A stretch of 64,000 nt of DNA from a virus, in the IMG/VR virus record IMGVR_UViG_3300023179_000089, positions 1-64,000 of that record. The stretch is one strand, 5' to 3'. Below the pieces are notes generated by a model. The model searched no databases. It was not told the DNA's origin and was given only the letters and a program-made list of their open reading frames with translations. The number at the start of each line of letters is the position of its first letter. The stretch's first letter is position 1. Shown piece by piece: positions 31,895 through 39,306 of this stretch. Made by a program: the position numbers and the translations under genes.

Positions 31895-32023
31895 ATGACT
31901 CACGCAATTCAAACCTTAAAAGATGCTTTTCGTAACGACCCTGTAGAGTTTTCAAAAGCAATAGTATTTTTACTAGTAATGAGTGTATTTACATATTTAT
32001 CTTTAGTTATTGCTGCTATATAA
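31895..32023 (+). CDS. Single-pass membrane micropeptide, 42 aa
   Basis: ATG at 31895, TAA at 32021-32023. MTHAIQTLKDAFRNDPVEFS then a transmembrane helix (AIVFLLVMSVFTYLSLVIAA). It fills the gap between its neighbours. Not recognised. Confidence 0.5.
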   Translation: MTHAIQTLKDAFRNDPVEFSKAIVFLLVMSVFTYLSLVIAAI

Positions 32024-32024
32024 T

Positions 32025-32516
32025 ATGCGTTATTGTAATAATTGTAATCAACCTATTCCGGTGCAACGACTTAAAGTAGTACCGACAACAGAAACTTGTG
32101 TATCTTGCTCTAATGTCAATCGACTATCAGCAATTCCAGTTATTCATCATAAAACAGGAAATGAAATACAAATCGTAAAAGACCCAGAAGTAGCAAAAGA
32201 ATTTTACCGACTGTCGTCGCGTGTTGGGTTTGGTTGTCTCCGAGGTCTGAAATCAGGAAAATCAAGCTCGAGTCAAGTAAAAAAATATTCGACAGCTCCG
32301 ACAACAAAACTTTCTTTAGGAATGGCATCAAGAAATATGTTTGAAGAGTTAGGCACTAAAATAATGAATACTTTTGACTATGCAGGGGCGTCAGCAGCAA
32401 AATCTCAAGCTCAGGAATATTTAGACACTAGACTAATAGATAGAAACCAATTTAATAAATTAATTACTATAATCGACGCGTGTATTGTGTCAAAAGCTCC
32501 AATGGAGCAGCGCTAA
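32025..32516 (+). CDS. DksA/TraR-type zinc-finger protein
   Basis: 163 residues from ATG 32025; earlier in-frame codons lie inside the preceding gene. RYCNNCNQPIPVQRLKVVP and ETCVSCSN give the C4 finger typical of DksA/TraR. The long coiled-coil arm of DksA is absent; instead the finger is N-terminal, followed by a serine/lysine-rich stretch (GLKSGKSSSSQVKKY) and a helical end. It may bind RNA polymerase or nucleic acid; this is inference. Confidence 0.6.
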   Translation: MRYCNNCNQPIPVQRLKVVPTTETCVSCSNVNRLSAIPVIHHKTGNEIQIVKDPEVAKEFYRLSSRVGFGCLRGLKSGKSSSSQVKKYSTAPTTKLSLGMASRNMFEELGTKIMNTFDYAGASAAKSQAQEYLDTRLIDRNQFNKLITIIDACIVSKAPMEQR

Positions 32517-32550
32517 AACTTAAGGTTTAAGGGGTTAGGCCTAAGTTTAT

Positions 32551-32583
32551 AAGGGAGGTTGAAATAATACCTCCCTTTTTTTT
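32551..32583 (+). terminator. Rho-independent terminator
   Basis: AAGGGAGGT (32551-32559) pairs perfectly with ACCTCCCTT (32569-32577), followed by a long T run. A TTAGGCCTAA palindrome lies just before, around 32535-32544. Confidence 0.8.
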
Positions 32584-32597
32584 TAAACATTAATGTA

Positions 32598-32915
32598 ATG
32601 AATATTATCAATCATTCGCCTTTAATAAAAATTTTCGGAAATGGATTTCAAATAACATTTCCAAATCGGTATTCAATCGTCGTAAAAAACGGGCCAGGTG
32701 CAAAATGTACTCAACCTGATAAATTAAATGACGACCCCGCTTCAATGATTATGGCAGCAAGATTTGGAGGAACTCAATCTCCAGATTGTGAAGTTGAAAT
32801 TTACAATGCAAAAAAAGAAAATGTATCTTTAAATTTCGGAGAAGAAATAAGCTTATCAAATATTTCTCCGTTTCAATTAGCAAATTTATTTTACATTATT
32901 TCAGGACTTAAATAA
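32598..32915 (+). CDS. Hypothetical protein, 105 aa
   Basis: NIINHSPLIKIFGNGFQITF, PNRYSIVVKNGPGAKC and GGTQSPDCEVEIYNAKKENV; a beta-rich protein. Similar short proteins with an NGPGAxCTQ segment occur in phages. Unknown function. Confidence 0.6.
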   Translation: MNIINHSPLIKIFGNGFQITFPNRYSIVVKNGPGAKCTQPDKLNDDPASMIMAARFGGTQSPDCEVEIYNAKKENVSLNFGEEISLSNISPFQLANLFYIISGLK

Positions 32916-32918
32916 ACA

Positions 32919-33365
32919 ATGAACCGTTTTGTCGACAATCAAATCTTTAAAAATTTTCTCGAATGTTCTGAACAAGAACAAACATTGGTATTAAAAACAA
33001 TTTCAGAAAACGTATGGAGTTTTAATGATGAGTTGCGTGGTATAGATTTTAATATAGAAAGTTATTATGAACGCAGAATAGCGGATCGCGACCCGAATAT
33101 AACATGGCCAAAGAATCTTTCAAAAAAAGAACGAGTTTTATGTAAAATTACTTTACTAACAAAACTATTGCGTAACTGTAGCTCATCTAATACTGATAAT
33201 GACTACATTTACCATTGGTGTAGTAACTTTGTTTATTCTATAAAAAATAACATTTTCAAACCTAAAGATAGCACCTGGAAAGGATTATCGAAAATAGAAG
33301 CTTTAATATTAAACAGTATTTATGAATCTTTAACTCGTTGTTACCGACAACAAATTGTTTTTTAA
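32919..33365 (+). CDS. Hypothetical protein, 148 aa
   Basis: Helical and soluble, with ECSEQEQTLVLKTISENVW and YYERRIADRDPNITWPKNLS. Three bases after the preceding gene. Not recognised. Confidence 0.55.
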   Translation: MNRFVDNQIFKNFLECSEQEQTLVLKTISENVWSFNDELRGIDFNIESYYERRIADRDPNITWPKNLSKKERVLCKITLLTKLLRNCSSSNTDNDYIYHWCSNFVYSIKNNIFKPKDSTWKGLSKIEALILNSIYESLTRCYRQQIVF

Positions 33366-33372
33366 AAATTAT

Positions 33373-33403
33373 TTTGTACATTCAAAAGAATTTCTTATAT
33401 TTA
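33373..33403 (+). promoter_or_regulatory. Bacteroidota-type promoter
   Basis: TTTG 33373-33376, a 19-base spacer, TATATTTA 33396-33403. Drives the DUF4494-like gene at 33421. Confidence 0.6.
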
Positions 33404-33420
33404 ATAAATCAATAAATAAT

Positions 33421-33621
33421 ATGTATTACATCGCAAAAGTAAAACTCGAATTCGAGACTGACAAAGGTCAGCTAAAGAAAAAAACAGAAACTTATTTAGT
33501 TCAGGCAGAGTCCGTCACAGACGCGGAAGCTATCGTACACACAAAATTTTCCGATTGGAAGTATGAATTTGAAGTTAAATCAGTATCTCAATCAAATATT
33601 TTAGACGTTTATTCAGTATAA
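33421..33621 (+). CDS. DUF4494-like protein
   Basis: 66 residues from ATG 33421; the longer upstream frame crosses the promoter. MYYIAKVKLEFETDKGQLKK and TYLVQAESVTDAEAIVHTKF match the start and middle of the Bacteroidota DUF4494 family; usual members are about twice as long, so this is a short form. Function unknown. Confidence 0.6.
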   Translation: MYYIAKVKLEFETDKGQLKKKTETYLVQAESVTDAEAIVHTKFSDWKYEFEVKSVSQSNILDVYSV

Positions 33622-33622
33622 T

Positions 33623-33997
33623 ATGGCTCGTATCAAAAAAAGATTTTCGACTAATCAAGTCGTAGTATTTCGGTTCAGTGACCGTAAAATGGTAGGTCGC
33701 GTTGTAATGGTAAGACCTATAGGTAAAATTTTCAATTACGATGTACTGGCAGAAGACGGTAAAATTTATGAAGAATTAGCCGTTGATTCAAATATGAATC
33801 ATAGTATAGATACTTATTTAACAAGACTGTTTTATAGAAAGTATAACATTAGCGAATCAGAAATTCCGGTTACGGCAGTAAATGTACCAGAAATTGATCC
33901 TTCTCAATATTTACAAGAGAGTAGTATCATATCAGATGACTACCGGCCGGATATGTCGAAATTTGCGGATCAATCTTTTAATGAATTAGAAGATTGA
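33623..33997 (+). CDS. Hypothetical protein, 124 aa
   Basis: MARIKKRFSTNQVVVFRFSD, RVVMVRPIGKIFNYDVLAED: a beta-barrel-like start (SH3-like) followed by an acidic tail. Not recognised. Ends seven bases before the tmRNA. Confidence 0.55.
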   Translation: MARIKKRFSTNQVVVFRFSDRKMVGRVVMVRPIGKIFNYDVLAEDGKIYEELAVDSNMNHSIDTYLTRLFYRKYNISESEIPVTAVNVPEIDPSQYLQESSIISDDYRPDMSKFADQSFNELED

Positions 33998-34003
33998 TTC
34001 ATT

Positions 34004-34390
34004 GGGGGCGAATGGTATAGATTGACAGAATAGTTCTTTGAGATGATGCACGCAGTGCTAGTATTGGAAGCACTTAAATATCCTATATAACGAATAACTG
34101 GAAACGAAATCTCTGATTTCACTTACGAAGACGCTATGGCGTTCGTAAGCGGCGAATATGCTTTAGCAGCTTAATTGCCAACGGGTCGGCGCACATATAA
34201 CCTAGGAACAGAAGTGAATGGATTGGTGAAAAAACAATTGAACCTTAAATCGAATTGTCCATTGGTTGTTAGTTTACGATGGCTGAAGAACAAACTAAAT
34301 ATTTTGAGTCGTTAGAAAATGACATCTAAGCGTGTGAATGAGTCCTTAAATTGTCTGGGCAAGACGAGGGTTCGACTCCCTCCGCCTCCA
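34004..34390 (+). ncRNA. ssrA: tmRNA (transfer-messenger RNA)
   Basis: The 5' end GGGGGCG pairs with CGCCTCC at 34383-34389 to form the acceptor stem, with discriminator A at 34390. The T-arm is GAGGG-TTCGACT-CCCTC. The tag frame starts at GGA 34100-34102, about 97 bases from the 5' end as in known tmRNAs. It begins GNEISDF, ends GEYALAA and stops at TAA 34172-34174. The ALAA end is the usual protease signal. The 24-residue predicted tag is long. CCA is not encoded. It rescues stalled ribosomes with SmpB. Confidence 0.9.
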
Positions 34391-34428
34391 CTAATTCACG
34401 GAGTATTAACCTTTAAATTGAATCGAAT

Positions 34429-34596
34429 ATGAAAAAGATCTTTTTCTTGTTTGTAACAATTTCATTGCTAACGAGCTGTACAACCAGCAGTACAGAGCAA
34501 CTTTCAACCGCAGATTCTTGCGTAGTTGAAACCGTTGCAGCTGATACAACTGTATCAGACTCGATAGCAGTAGTTGCTACTGACACTGTAAAGTAA
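34429..34596 (+). CDS. Small lipoprotein, 55 aa
   Basis: ATG at 34429. A signal peptide KKIFFLFVTISLLTSC with the lipobox LTSC at residues 14-17. The mature part is short, acidic and rich in Thr/Val/Ser (TVSDSIAVVATDTVK). It is likely lipidated and membrane-anchored. Roles such as superinfection exclusion or lysis are possible but unsupported. Such small lipoproteins also occur in flavobacterial genomes. Confidence 0.65.
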   Translation: MKKIFFLFVTISLLTSCTTSSTEQLSTADSCVVETVAADTTVSDSIAVVATDTVK

Positions 34597-34610
34597 AATG
34601 TAAAATTTCG

Positions 34611-34700
34611 AACGGTGCACAAGAAGTGCAAGCCTAACGTGAGGTTGTGAAAGGAAACGTAAACTTCCTTAACTTCGGTAAAAGTCCGACCCGCATCGAT
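34611..34700 (+). ncRNA. Structured leader RNA upstream of the HNH gene
   Basis: Four successive hairpins are visible: TGCAC/GTGCA (34616-34630), CCT/AGG near 34633-34644, AAGGAA/TTCCTT (34651-34670) and TCGG/CCGA (34675-34689). GC content exceeds the surroundings and no ORF fits. It could be a leader or a small intron-like/mobile RNA linked to the HNH gene; it matches no family I can name. Confidence 0.4.
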
Positions 34701-34714
34701 TTAATTGTTATTAA

Positions 34715-35122
34715 ATGAAATTTACTCATGGTTATCAAGGATATGAACTATATCCTGAATTAGATGAGCATCAGCGTTGTTGTAATAACGGTTGCTCGTT
34801 TCCTAGAAGAAAAACTGGTGCTAATAAAACTGCTTACGTTTTAGCCCCTGTATGTATACATTGTTTTCATGCAGCTATTGAACCTCCGAGGCATGGTTAT
34901 CGAGACGGAGTTACTGCTATCAAAAAAGACTTTTGTGAAAATAGAGATGGTCGTTTAGGATTTAATTGCACTGCAACGATCATACATCGTCGTCAGTTAG
35001 ATTTAGATCATATCGACGGAAATCACGATAATAACATTCCAGAAAATTTGCAGACTATATGCAAAAACTGCCATGCACAAAAAACTTGGGCAGATCGAAA
35101 TCATATTAAATCTATAAAATGA
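34715..35122 (+). CDS. HNH endonuclease
   Basis: 135 residues. The C-terminal LDLDHIDGNHDNNIPENLQ followed by TICKNCHAQKTW is an intact HNH core. CCNNGCSFPRRK near residue 20 and a CIHCFHA pair form an N-terminal zinc site. Probably a homing-type nuclease. It follows the structured RNA and is coupled to the next gene (ATGA). Confidence 0.8.
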   Translation: MKFTHGYQGYELYPELDEHQRCCNNGCSFPRRKTGANKTAYVLAPVCIHCFHAAIEPPRHGYRDGVTAIKKDFCENRDGRLGFNCTATIIHRRQLDLDHIDGNHDNNIPENLQTICKNCHAQKTWADRNHIKSIK

Positions 35123-35403
35123 GCTTATTACAAAATCTTAAAGAAAATCAATTTCCTTGTTTGGAATTACTAAATTTTGAAGGTCCGGTGCTAACAGCGA
35201 TTAAGGTAGAAAATAATTTTGTTATTATCGATCAATGGAACAAACTTTGTAGTATACTTACGTTTGATCAGATGCTTCATTTTATTTACGAGTATAATTC
35301 AATTACTGACTCAAGCGGAAAGAAATGGATTTATCCTAAAGAATCTAAAGAAGCAAAACCAAAAGAAGAAATACTATTAGACTTTTTATCATTTAAAAAT
35401 TAA
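35119..35403 (+). CDS. Hypothetical protein, 94 aa
   Basis: MSLLQNLKENQFPCLELLNF; a small soluble protein with a lysine-rich C-terminus. Coupled to neighbours at both ends by overlapping codons. Not recognised. Confidence 0.55.
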   Translation: MSLLQNLKENQFPCLELLNFEGPVLTAIKVENNFVIIDQWNKLCSILTFDQMLHFIYEYNSITDSSGKKWIYPKESKEAKPKEEILLDFLSFKN

Positions 35404-35795
35404 TGGCAACACTGCAAACACAATACCAAAACTATCTTAAAAAAAATCCACACTGTAGTTATGATGAGTGGCTTGATATTCTCAGCGATAAATTTTTAAC
35501 AATAATCAGACACGATGAACCAAGAGTGTCTGACGATTTTCAAATCGGACCTGATGGGGCGTATGAGCACACTGATATCTATCTAATAGATAGAGAAATT
35601 AATTTCAAAGACACTATAAATTCTTTAATCACCAGATTAGGCTCAGTTGAATACGATAACGGAGACTTGTCAGATTTGGGTAATGAAATTGGAATTGGAT
35701 TAGGCAATGTATTGTCTGACTTGTCCACAGATGAAATAAGTATGTTCATATCAGGTTTTAGACACGGAGTTAGTTTAACAAACGGAACACATTGA
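35403..35795 (+). CDS. Hypothetical protein, 130 aa
   Basis: QTQYQNYLKKNPHCSYDEWL near the start is a short motif common to phage proteins of unknown function. The rest is acidic, ending in MFISGFRHGVSLTNGTH. Soluble. Confidence 0.6.
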   Translation: MATLQTQYQNYLKKNPHCSYDEWLDILSDKFLTIIRHDEPRVSDDFQIGPDGAYEHTDIYLIDREINFKDTINSLITRLGSVEYDNGDLSDLGNEIGIGLGNVLSDLSTDEISMFISGFRHGVSLTNGTH

Positions 35796-35821
35796 TTTAA
35801 TAGTAATCATACTTAAATGTT

Positions 35822-36034
35822 ATGAGTAATAAACCAATAACAAGAGAACATTTCTCACAACAATCACAAATAAATTCAAACGCTAATAAGTTTTTTGCGT
35901 TAGTGAAAACAGACGATTATTTAGACAATTTTAAATTAACTGAATTGCCAGAATATTTGTTTGATGATTATGAATTCATTACAAATAGAGGGATATTTCC
36001 AGTTGTCAAACAAATTACGAAATTAAATAAGTAA
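35822..36034 (+). CDS. Hypothetical protein, 70 aa
   Basis: MSNKPITREHFSQQSQINSN with FFALVKTDDYLDNFKL; soluble. Not recognised. Precedes the duplicated promoter block. Confidence 0.55.
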   Translation: MSNKPITREHFSQQSQINSNANKFFALVKTDDYLDNFKLTELPEYLFDDYEFITNRGIFPVVKQITKLNK

Positions 36035-36040
36035 AAAAGA

Positions 36041-36072
36041 TTTGTAGAATTGAAAAATTATTCTTATCTTTA
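36041..36072 (+). promoter_or_regulatory. Promoter 10, first copy of the duplicated block
   Basis: TTTG 36041-36044, N20, TATCTTTA 36065-36072 then TGTATAATAA. The core and downstream block match the operator-promoters, but no palindromes are present. Confidence 0.65.
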
Positions 36073-36093
36073 TGTATAATAAAAATTTAAACT

Positions 36094-36339
36094 ATGGCAA
36101 AAGTAACATTAGAATTTGACTCTTACGAAGAGGCAGTAGAATTAGAAAATGCGCTAAATGGAAGTAAATGGAGTTCTGCATTTTGGGAATTAGATCAAGC
36201 TTTACGAAATACTACTAAGTATGGAGTTCCTTTAAGAGGATTTACCGAAGGAGCGACTTCTGAAGAAATAGAAGCTGCAGACCGCTGCCGAGAATTAATT
36301 CGAGAAGTATTATCTGAATATAGTCTTAAATTAGGCTAA
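36094..36339 (+). CDS. Hypothetical protein, duplicated (copy A1)
   Basis: 81 residues: VTLEFDSYEEAVELENALNG, AFWELDQALRNTTKYG, EIEAADRCRELIREVLSEY. Paralogue of 36604-36855. A small alpha/beta protein resembling phage proteins with an AFWELDQxLR motif. Unknown function. Confidence 0.65.
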   Translation: MAKVTLEFDSYEEAVELENALNGSKWSSAFWELDQALRNTTKYGVPLRGFTEGATSEEIEAADRCRELIREVLSEYSLKLG

Positions 36340-36343
36340 CAAT

Positions 36344-36502
36344 ATGGGACTAGTTGAACACGCAAAAACAGAATTACAAATAGCCGGACTATTTGATGAA
36401 GACTCCGACTACAATGGAACGCTTGGGTGTGGTTATGAATTACTACCAAATGAAACTCCTCTTGAATGTTTAATGAGAATGGAAAAAGAAAGAGAATTTT
36501 AA
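36344..36502 (+). CDS. Truncated paralogue of 36861-37433 (copy B1)
   Basis: 52 residues, ATG 36344 to TAA 36500-36502. MGLVEHAKTELQIAGLFDED matches the start of the gene at 36861, then the sequence diverges (YNGTLGCGYELLPNETPLEC). The second half carries a different end, so this may be a remnant after recombination or a distinct short gene. Confidence 0.5.
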   Translation: MGLVEHAKTELQIAGLFDEDSDYNGTLGCGYELLPNETPLECLMRMEKEREF

Positions 36503-36551
36503 TAATATAAAACAAATGATTAATACACATACAAAGAAACAATAATAAAAG

Positions 36552-36583
36552 TTTGGTAAATTGTAAAATTCTACTTATTTTTA
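36552..36583 (+). promoter_or_regulatory. Promoter 11, second copy of the duplicated block
   Basis: TTTG 36552-36555, N20, TATTTTTA 36576-36583 then TGTATAATAA; followed by gene copy A2. Same form as promoter 10. Confidence 0.65.
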
Positions 36584-36603
36584 TGTATAATAAAATATAA
36601 TCT

Positions 36604-36855
36604 ATGGCAAAAATAACATTAACATTTGAATTCGACTCTTATGAAGAAGCTGAAGAAATAGAAACCACTTTAAATGCAAGTAAATGGAAAGCTGCATTTT
36701 GGTCTTTAGATCAAGCGTTACGTGACACTACTAAATACGGTGCTTCTTTAGAACGCGGCGGCGGTGAAGCTACGCCTGCAGAAATAGAAGCTGCAGAACG
36801 TTGTAGAGATTTAATTCGTGAAAAATTAAATGAATATAATCTTTTTTTAAATTAA
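36604..36855 (+). CDS. Hypothetical protein, duplicated (copy A2)
   Basis: 83 residues; aligns along its length with 36094-36339 (FDSYEEAEEIETTLNASKWK, AFWSLDQALRDTTKYG). A slightly longer middle loop with RGGGEA. Function unknown. Confidence 0.65.
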   Translation: MAKITLTFEFDSYEEAEEIETTLNASKWKAAFWSLDQALRDTTKYGASLERGGGEATPAEIEAAERCRDLIREKLNEYNLFLN

Positions 36856-36860
36856 ACAGT

Positions 36861-37433
36861 ATGGGACTAATAGATCACGCAAAATTAGAATTACAAATAG
36901 CAGGACTATTTGATAGCGACTCTGATTATGGAGGAATGGTAGCGCAAGATGTATTAGAATTAATAGAAGTATTTTCTAAACAAGGCCATTCAGGTATGTC
37001 AGCTCCTTATGTTGCAAGTATATTTAATAAGTTAGCCAACTATGAACCACTAATACCGATTACAGGTAAAGATGAAGAGTGGGGCGATGTAAGAAATTTA
37101 GGTGATGGAAAACCTTGGTATCAAAATAAAAGATGTTCAGCACTCTTTAAAGATGGAAAAGACGGTAAGCCATACTATATTGACGCTATTGTAAAACGAG
37201 ACCAAAATAGAACTTGCTGGAGTGGATTTGCTTGGTTAAGTGAAGAAGATTATAAAACAGGAGACAGAAGTAAAATGGTTGGTAAAAAAGGTTACATTAA
37301 GTCATTTCCATTTACACCTAAAACATTTTACATTGACGTAAAGGATGTAGAAGTAGCAAAGGATGATTGGGAGTCATTTATAGTCGATCCTTCTCAATTA
37401 GACGAAATTCGTAAATATTACGATCTAGATTAA
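36861..37433 (+). CDS. Conserved phage hypothetical protein (copy B2)
   Basis: 190 residues. The N-terminus MGLIDHAKLELQIAGLF then MVAQDVLELIEVFSKQGHSG and APYVASIFNKLANYEPL is a motif set found in many phages. The C-terminal part (WGDVRNLGDGKPWYQNKRCS) is beta-rich. I know of no established function. Confidence 0.65.
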   Translation: MGLIDHAKLELQIAGLFDSDSDYGGMVAQDVLELIEVFSKQGHSGMSAPYVASIFNKLANYEPLIPITGKDEEWGDVRNLGDGKPWYQNKRCSALFKDGKDGKPYYIDAIVKRDQNRTCWSGFAWLSEEDYKTGDRSKMVGKKGYIKSFPFTPKTFYIDVKDVEVAKDDWESFIVDPSQLDEIRKYYDLD

Positions 37434-37443
37434 ATAGAATAAA

Positions 37444-38058
37444 ATGATTGATAATTTATCATTAATAAAACCGATTTTAAGCTTTCATGAAGAAGGTGAT
37501 TTTTATATGCTTTATGTTTTCAAACGTAAGAAAGATCAACCGGAAGATGAAAGAGATAATCACCAATCAGTTAGAACTATTAAAACTTACTGTATCGAAA
37601 GCATAGAACATTTAGATCGTCGTTACGAAGAAATTAAACAGCTTTGTGAAATGTTTAAAGCTAGAGCATATATACATGTTCAAAAACAAAATCATAAAGA
37701 TGTTTCTCTTAATATGATGGTTGATCTTGCTCAAAGAATTCAAAATGGGCAACATGATCAGAAAGGTCTATTTGATTCGGTAGTCGGTCAAATAAAAACA
37801 AAAGAAAAGAGATGGATAGTTGATATCGATACAAAAGATCAAACAGAAATTGATGCAGTTAAATTTGCAATCAACAAATTCTGTCGTCCTGAAGGTGATA
37901 AAATTGAAGCTATCATTCCTACCAAGAACGGGTTTCATCTAATCACCGAAAGATTTGATGTTCAAGAATTTACCAAACATTTTCCTAACATCGATATTCA
38001 AAAGAAAAATCCTACTCTTCTTTATCTACCAAATACATTATCTAACGACTTATCATGA
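37444..38058 (+). CDS. Phage hypothetical protein with faint primase-like motifs
   Basis: 204 residues. RWIVDIDTKDQTE near 120-135 and TKNGFHLITERFD near 160-172 recall the DxD and GxH motifs of archaeo-eukaryotic primase-like domains, but other required motifs are not evident. Related hypothetical proteins occur in many phages. Treat any replication role as speculative. Confidence 0.55.
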   Translation: MIDNLSLIKPILSFHEEGDFYMLYVFKRKKDQPEDERDNHQSVRTIKTYCIESIEHLDRRYEEIKQLCEMFKARAYIHVQKQNHKDVSLNMMVDLAQRIQNGQHDQKGLFDSVVGQIKTKEKRWIVDIDTKDQTEIDAVKFAINKFCRPEGDKIEAIIPTKNGFHLITERFDVQEFTKHFPNIDIQKKNPTLLYLPNTLSNDLS

Positions 38059-38228
38059 GAAGTAAAACAATACAACGAATTATAGATGAGATGGATAAAG
38101 ATACATGGTATATTAAACTTAAACGTTGGATTAGACTTCAAACGTGGGTTTATATATGTTTAACTAGAAAATATTGGGACAAAAAATATGAACATTACAT
38201 TTTTAAAAAATTCATTAAATCAAATTAA
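38055..38228 (+). CDS. Hypothetical protein, 57 aa
   Basis: ATG overlaps the preceding stop (ATGA); TAA at 38226-38228. Rich in Trp, Tyr, Lys and Arg (WYIKLKRWIRLQTWVYIC). Probably membrane-surface associated. Not recognised. Confidence 0.5.
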   Translation: MRSKTIQRIIDEMDKDTWYIKLKRWIRLQTWVYICLTRKYWDKKYEHYIFKKFIKSN

Positions 38229-38494
38229 TGGAAAATAATCTAATAGACAAAATTACTTATTCGCATTACTGCCATGTTTGCTCAGGTTGTGGAGAAGAAG
38301 GATGTTGTTCTCCATTAATGTGTAAACAAAGTCCTGAAGGGAACTATTGCGAATCTTATTTGAAAGATTTAAAATTTGGGTATAAAATGTATGAACATTT
38401 GATGGAACTGGTTGGTGACGATGAGAAATATAAAGAACAAATTGACGAGTTATGGGATAAAACTTACGATAGAATTTACACTTCAATAGAATAA
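38228..38494 (+). CDS. Cysteine-rich conserved phage protein, 88 aa
   Basis: HVCSGCGEEGCCSPLMCKQS followed by NYCESYLKDLKFGYKMY gives about seven cysteines in the first 45 residues, likely a metal site. Similar short proteins are seen in Bacteroidota phages. Unknown function. Confidence 0.6.
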   Translation: MENNLIDKITYSHYCHVCSGCGEEGCCSPLMCKQSPEGNYCESYLKDLKFGYKMYEHLMELVGDDEKYKEQIDELWDKTYDRIYTSIE

Positions 38495-38498
38495 AAAT

Positions 38499-38666
38499 AT
38501 GAATAAACTAAATTTAACCAATCTTCTAGTAGGAATTATGGTAATTCTCTTAGCCTTAGTTACAGAAAACACATTTATGACACCTATCTTACTTATTTTA
38601 GGTTCAATAAATTTAGTTATCGGTCTTAATGGTATTGAGTTTATTAGAAAAAAACTAAATAAATAG
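38499..38666 (+). CDS. Small membrane protein, 55 aa
   Basis: ATG 38499 to TAG 38664-38666. Two hydrophobic helices (LLVGIMVILLALVTEN and ILLILGSINLVIGLNG). Not recognised. Confidence 0.55.
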   Translation: MNKLNLTNLLVGIMVILLALVTENTFMTPILLILGSINLVIGLNGIEFIRKKLNK

Positions 38667-38682
38667 TAGACGAAATAAAAAG

Positions 38683-38772
38683 ATGAACAAACTAGACCAA
38701 GACTATTTAGCACTCCTTCAAGATATACTTGATAATGGAGTTGAAAAGAAAGACAGAACGACAAACCAATAG
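38683..38772 (+). pseudogene. Remnant of thyA 5' end
   Basis: 29 codons. MNKLDQDYLALLQDILDNG matches the first 19 residues of the thymidylate synthase at 39290 (MNKLDKDYLALCQDILDNG) and then runs into unrelated sequence and a stop. It has lost everything after the start, so it is a partial duplicate or recombination scar about 600 bases ahead of the intact gene. Confidence 0.7.
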
Positions 38773-38778
38773 AAAGTT

Positions 38779-38934
38779 ATGAATAAAGAAAGAAGAATAA
38801 TTAAAGTACCTGTCCCAAAAGAAATTTGGGATGCTGATATGTCAATATGGAATGTACTCTTTGGGAGAAGAGATATTATGGGAGCTTGGATGAATAGTAT
38901 AAAAGATGTAATTAAACAAATGAATTATGAATAA
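38779..38934 (+). CDS. Hypothetical protein, 51 aa
   Basis: ATG 38779 to TAA 38932-38934. MNKERRIIKVPVPKEIWDAD and GAWMNSIKDVIKQMNYE. Soluble. The leader AATAGAAAGTTATGA recurs before the gene at 39169. Not recognised. Confidence 0.5.
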   Translation: MNKERRIIKVPVPKEIWDADMSIWNVLFGRRDIMGAWMNSIKDVIKQMNYE

Positions 38935-39145
38935 TAACATAGACAAATTAATAGAGCAAGGCGCTGAATTGGCACGTAAACACGAAGAGCTACGTGATGA
39001 AATTTTAAACAATCCTGATATGCCGCAGGAGTTGAAAGACATTATCATTAAAAACAGAATACCTGATGATAAGATAGTTGATTTGACAGGGGGTAAGAAA
39101 ATTAAGTATATTAATCCTGATACATTTGAAATTGAATATGAATAA
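38927..39145 (+). CDS. Hypothetical protein, 72 aa
   Basis: Overlaps the previous gene by eight bases. NIDKLIEQGAELARKHEELR then ILNNPDMPQELKDIIIK; helical and charged. Not recognised. Confidence 0.55.
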   Translation: MNNNIDKLIEQGAELARKHEELRDEILNNPDMPQELKDIIIKNRIPDDKIVDLTGGKKIKYINPDTFEIEYE

Positions 39146-39168
39146 CATAGATAAAACAATAGAAAGTT

Positions 39169-39306
39169 ATGAGTAACGAAATAAAAAACCAAAATATAAT
39201 TCAAATAGATTTGAGTGGTTGTAAAAATTGGAATGAATGTATGAAGGTAATAGAATTAATTACATTAGGTAGAGTTAAAATTAAAGTAAATGAACAAACT
39301 AGATAA
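39169..39306 (+). CDS. Hypothetical protein, 45 aa
   Basis: ATG 39169 to TAA 39304-39306, overlapping the thyA start by 17 bases. MSNEIKNQNIIQIDLSGCKN. Preceded by the repeated AATAGAAAGTTATGA leader. Not recognised. Confidence 0.5.
   Translation: MSNEIKNQNIIQIDLSGCKNWNECMKVIELITLGRVKIKVNEQTR

Noticed and set aside
38842-39204. 120-codon minus-strand frame opposite several small genes
   Set aside because: The + strand genes are closely spaced with consistent leaders; the minus frame is hydrophobic low-complexity and has no promoter.
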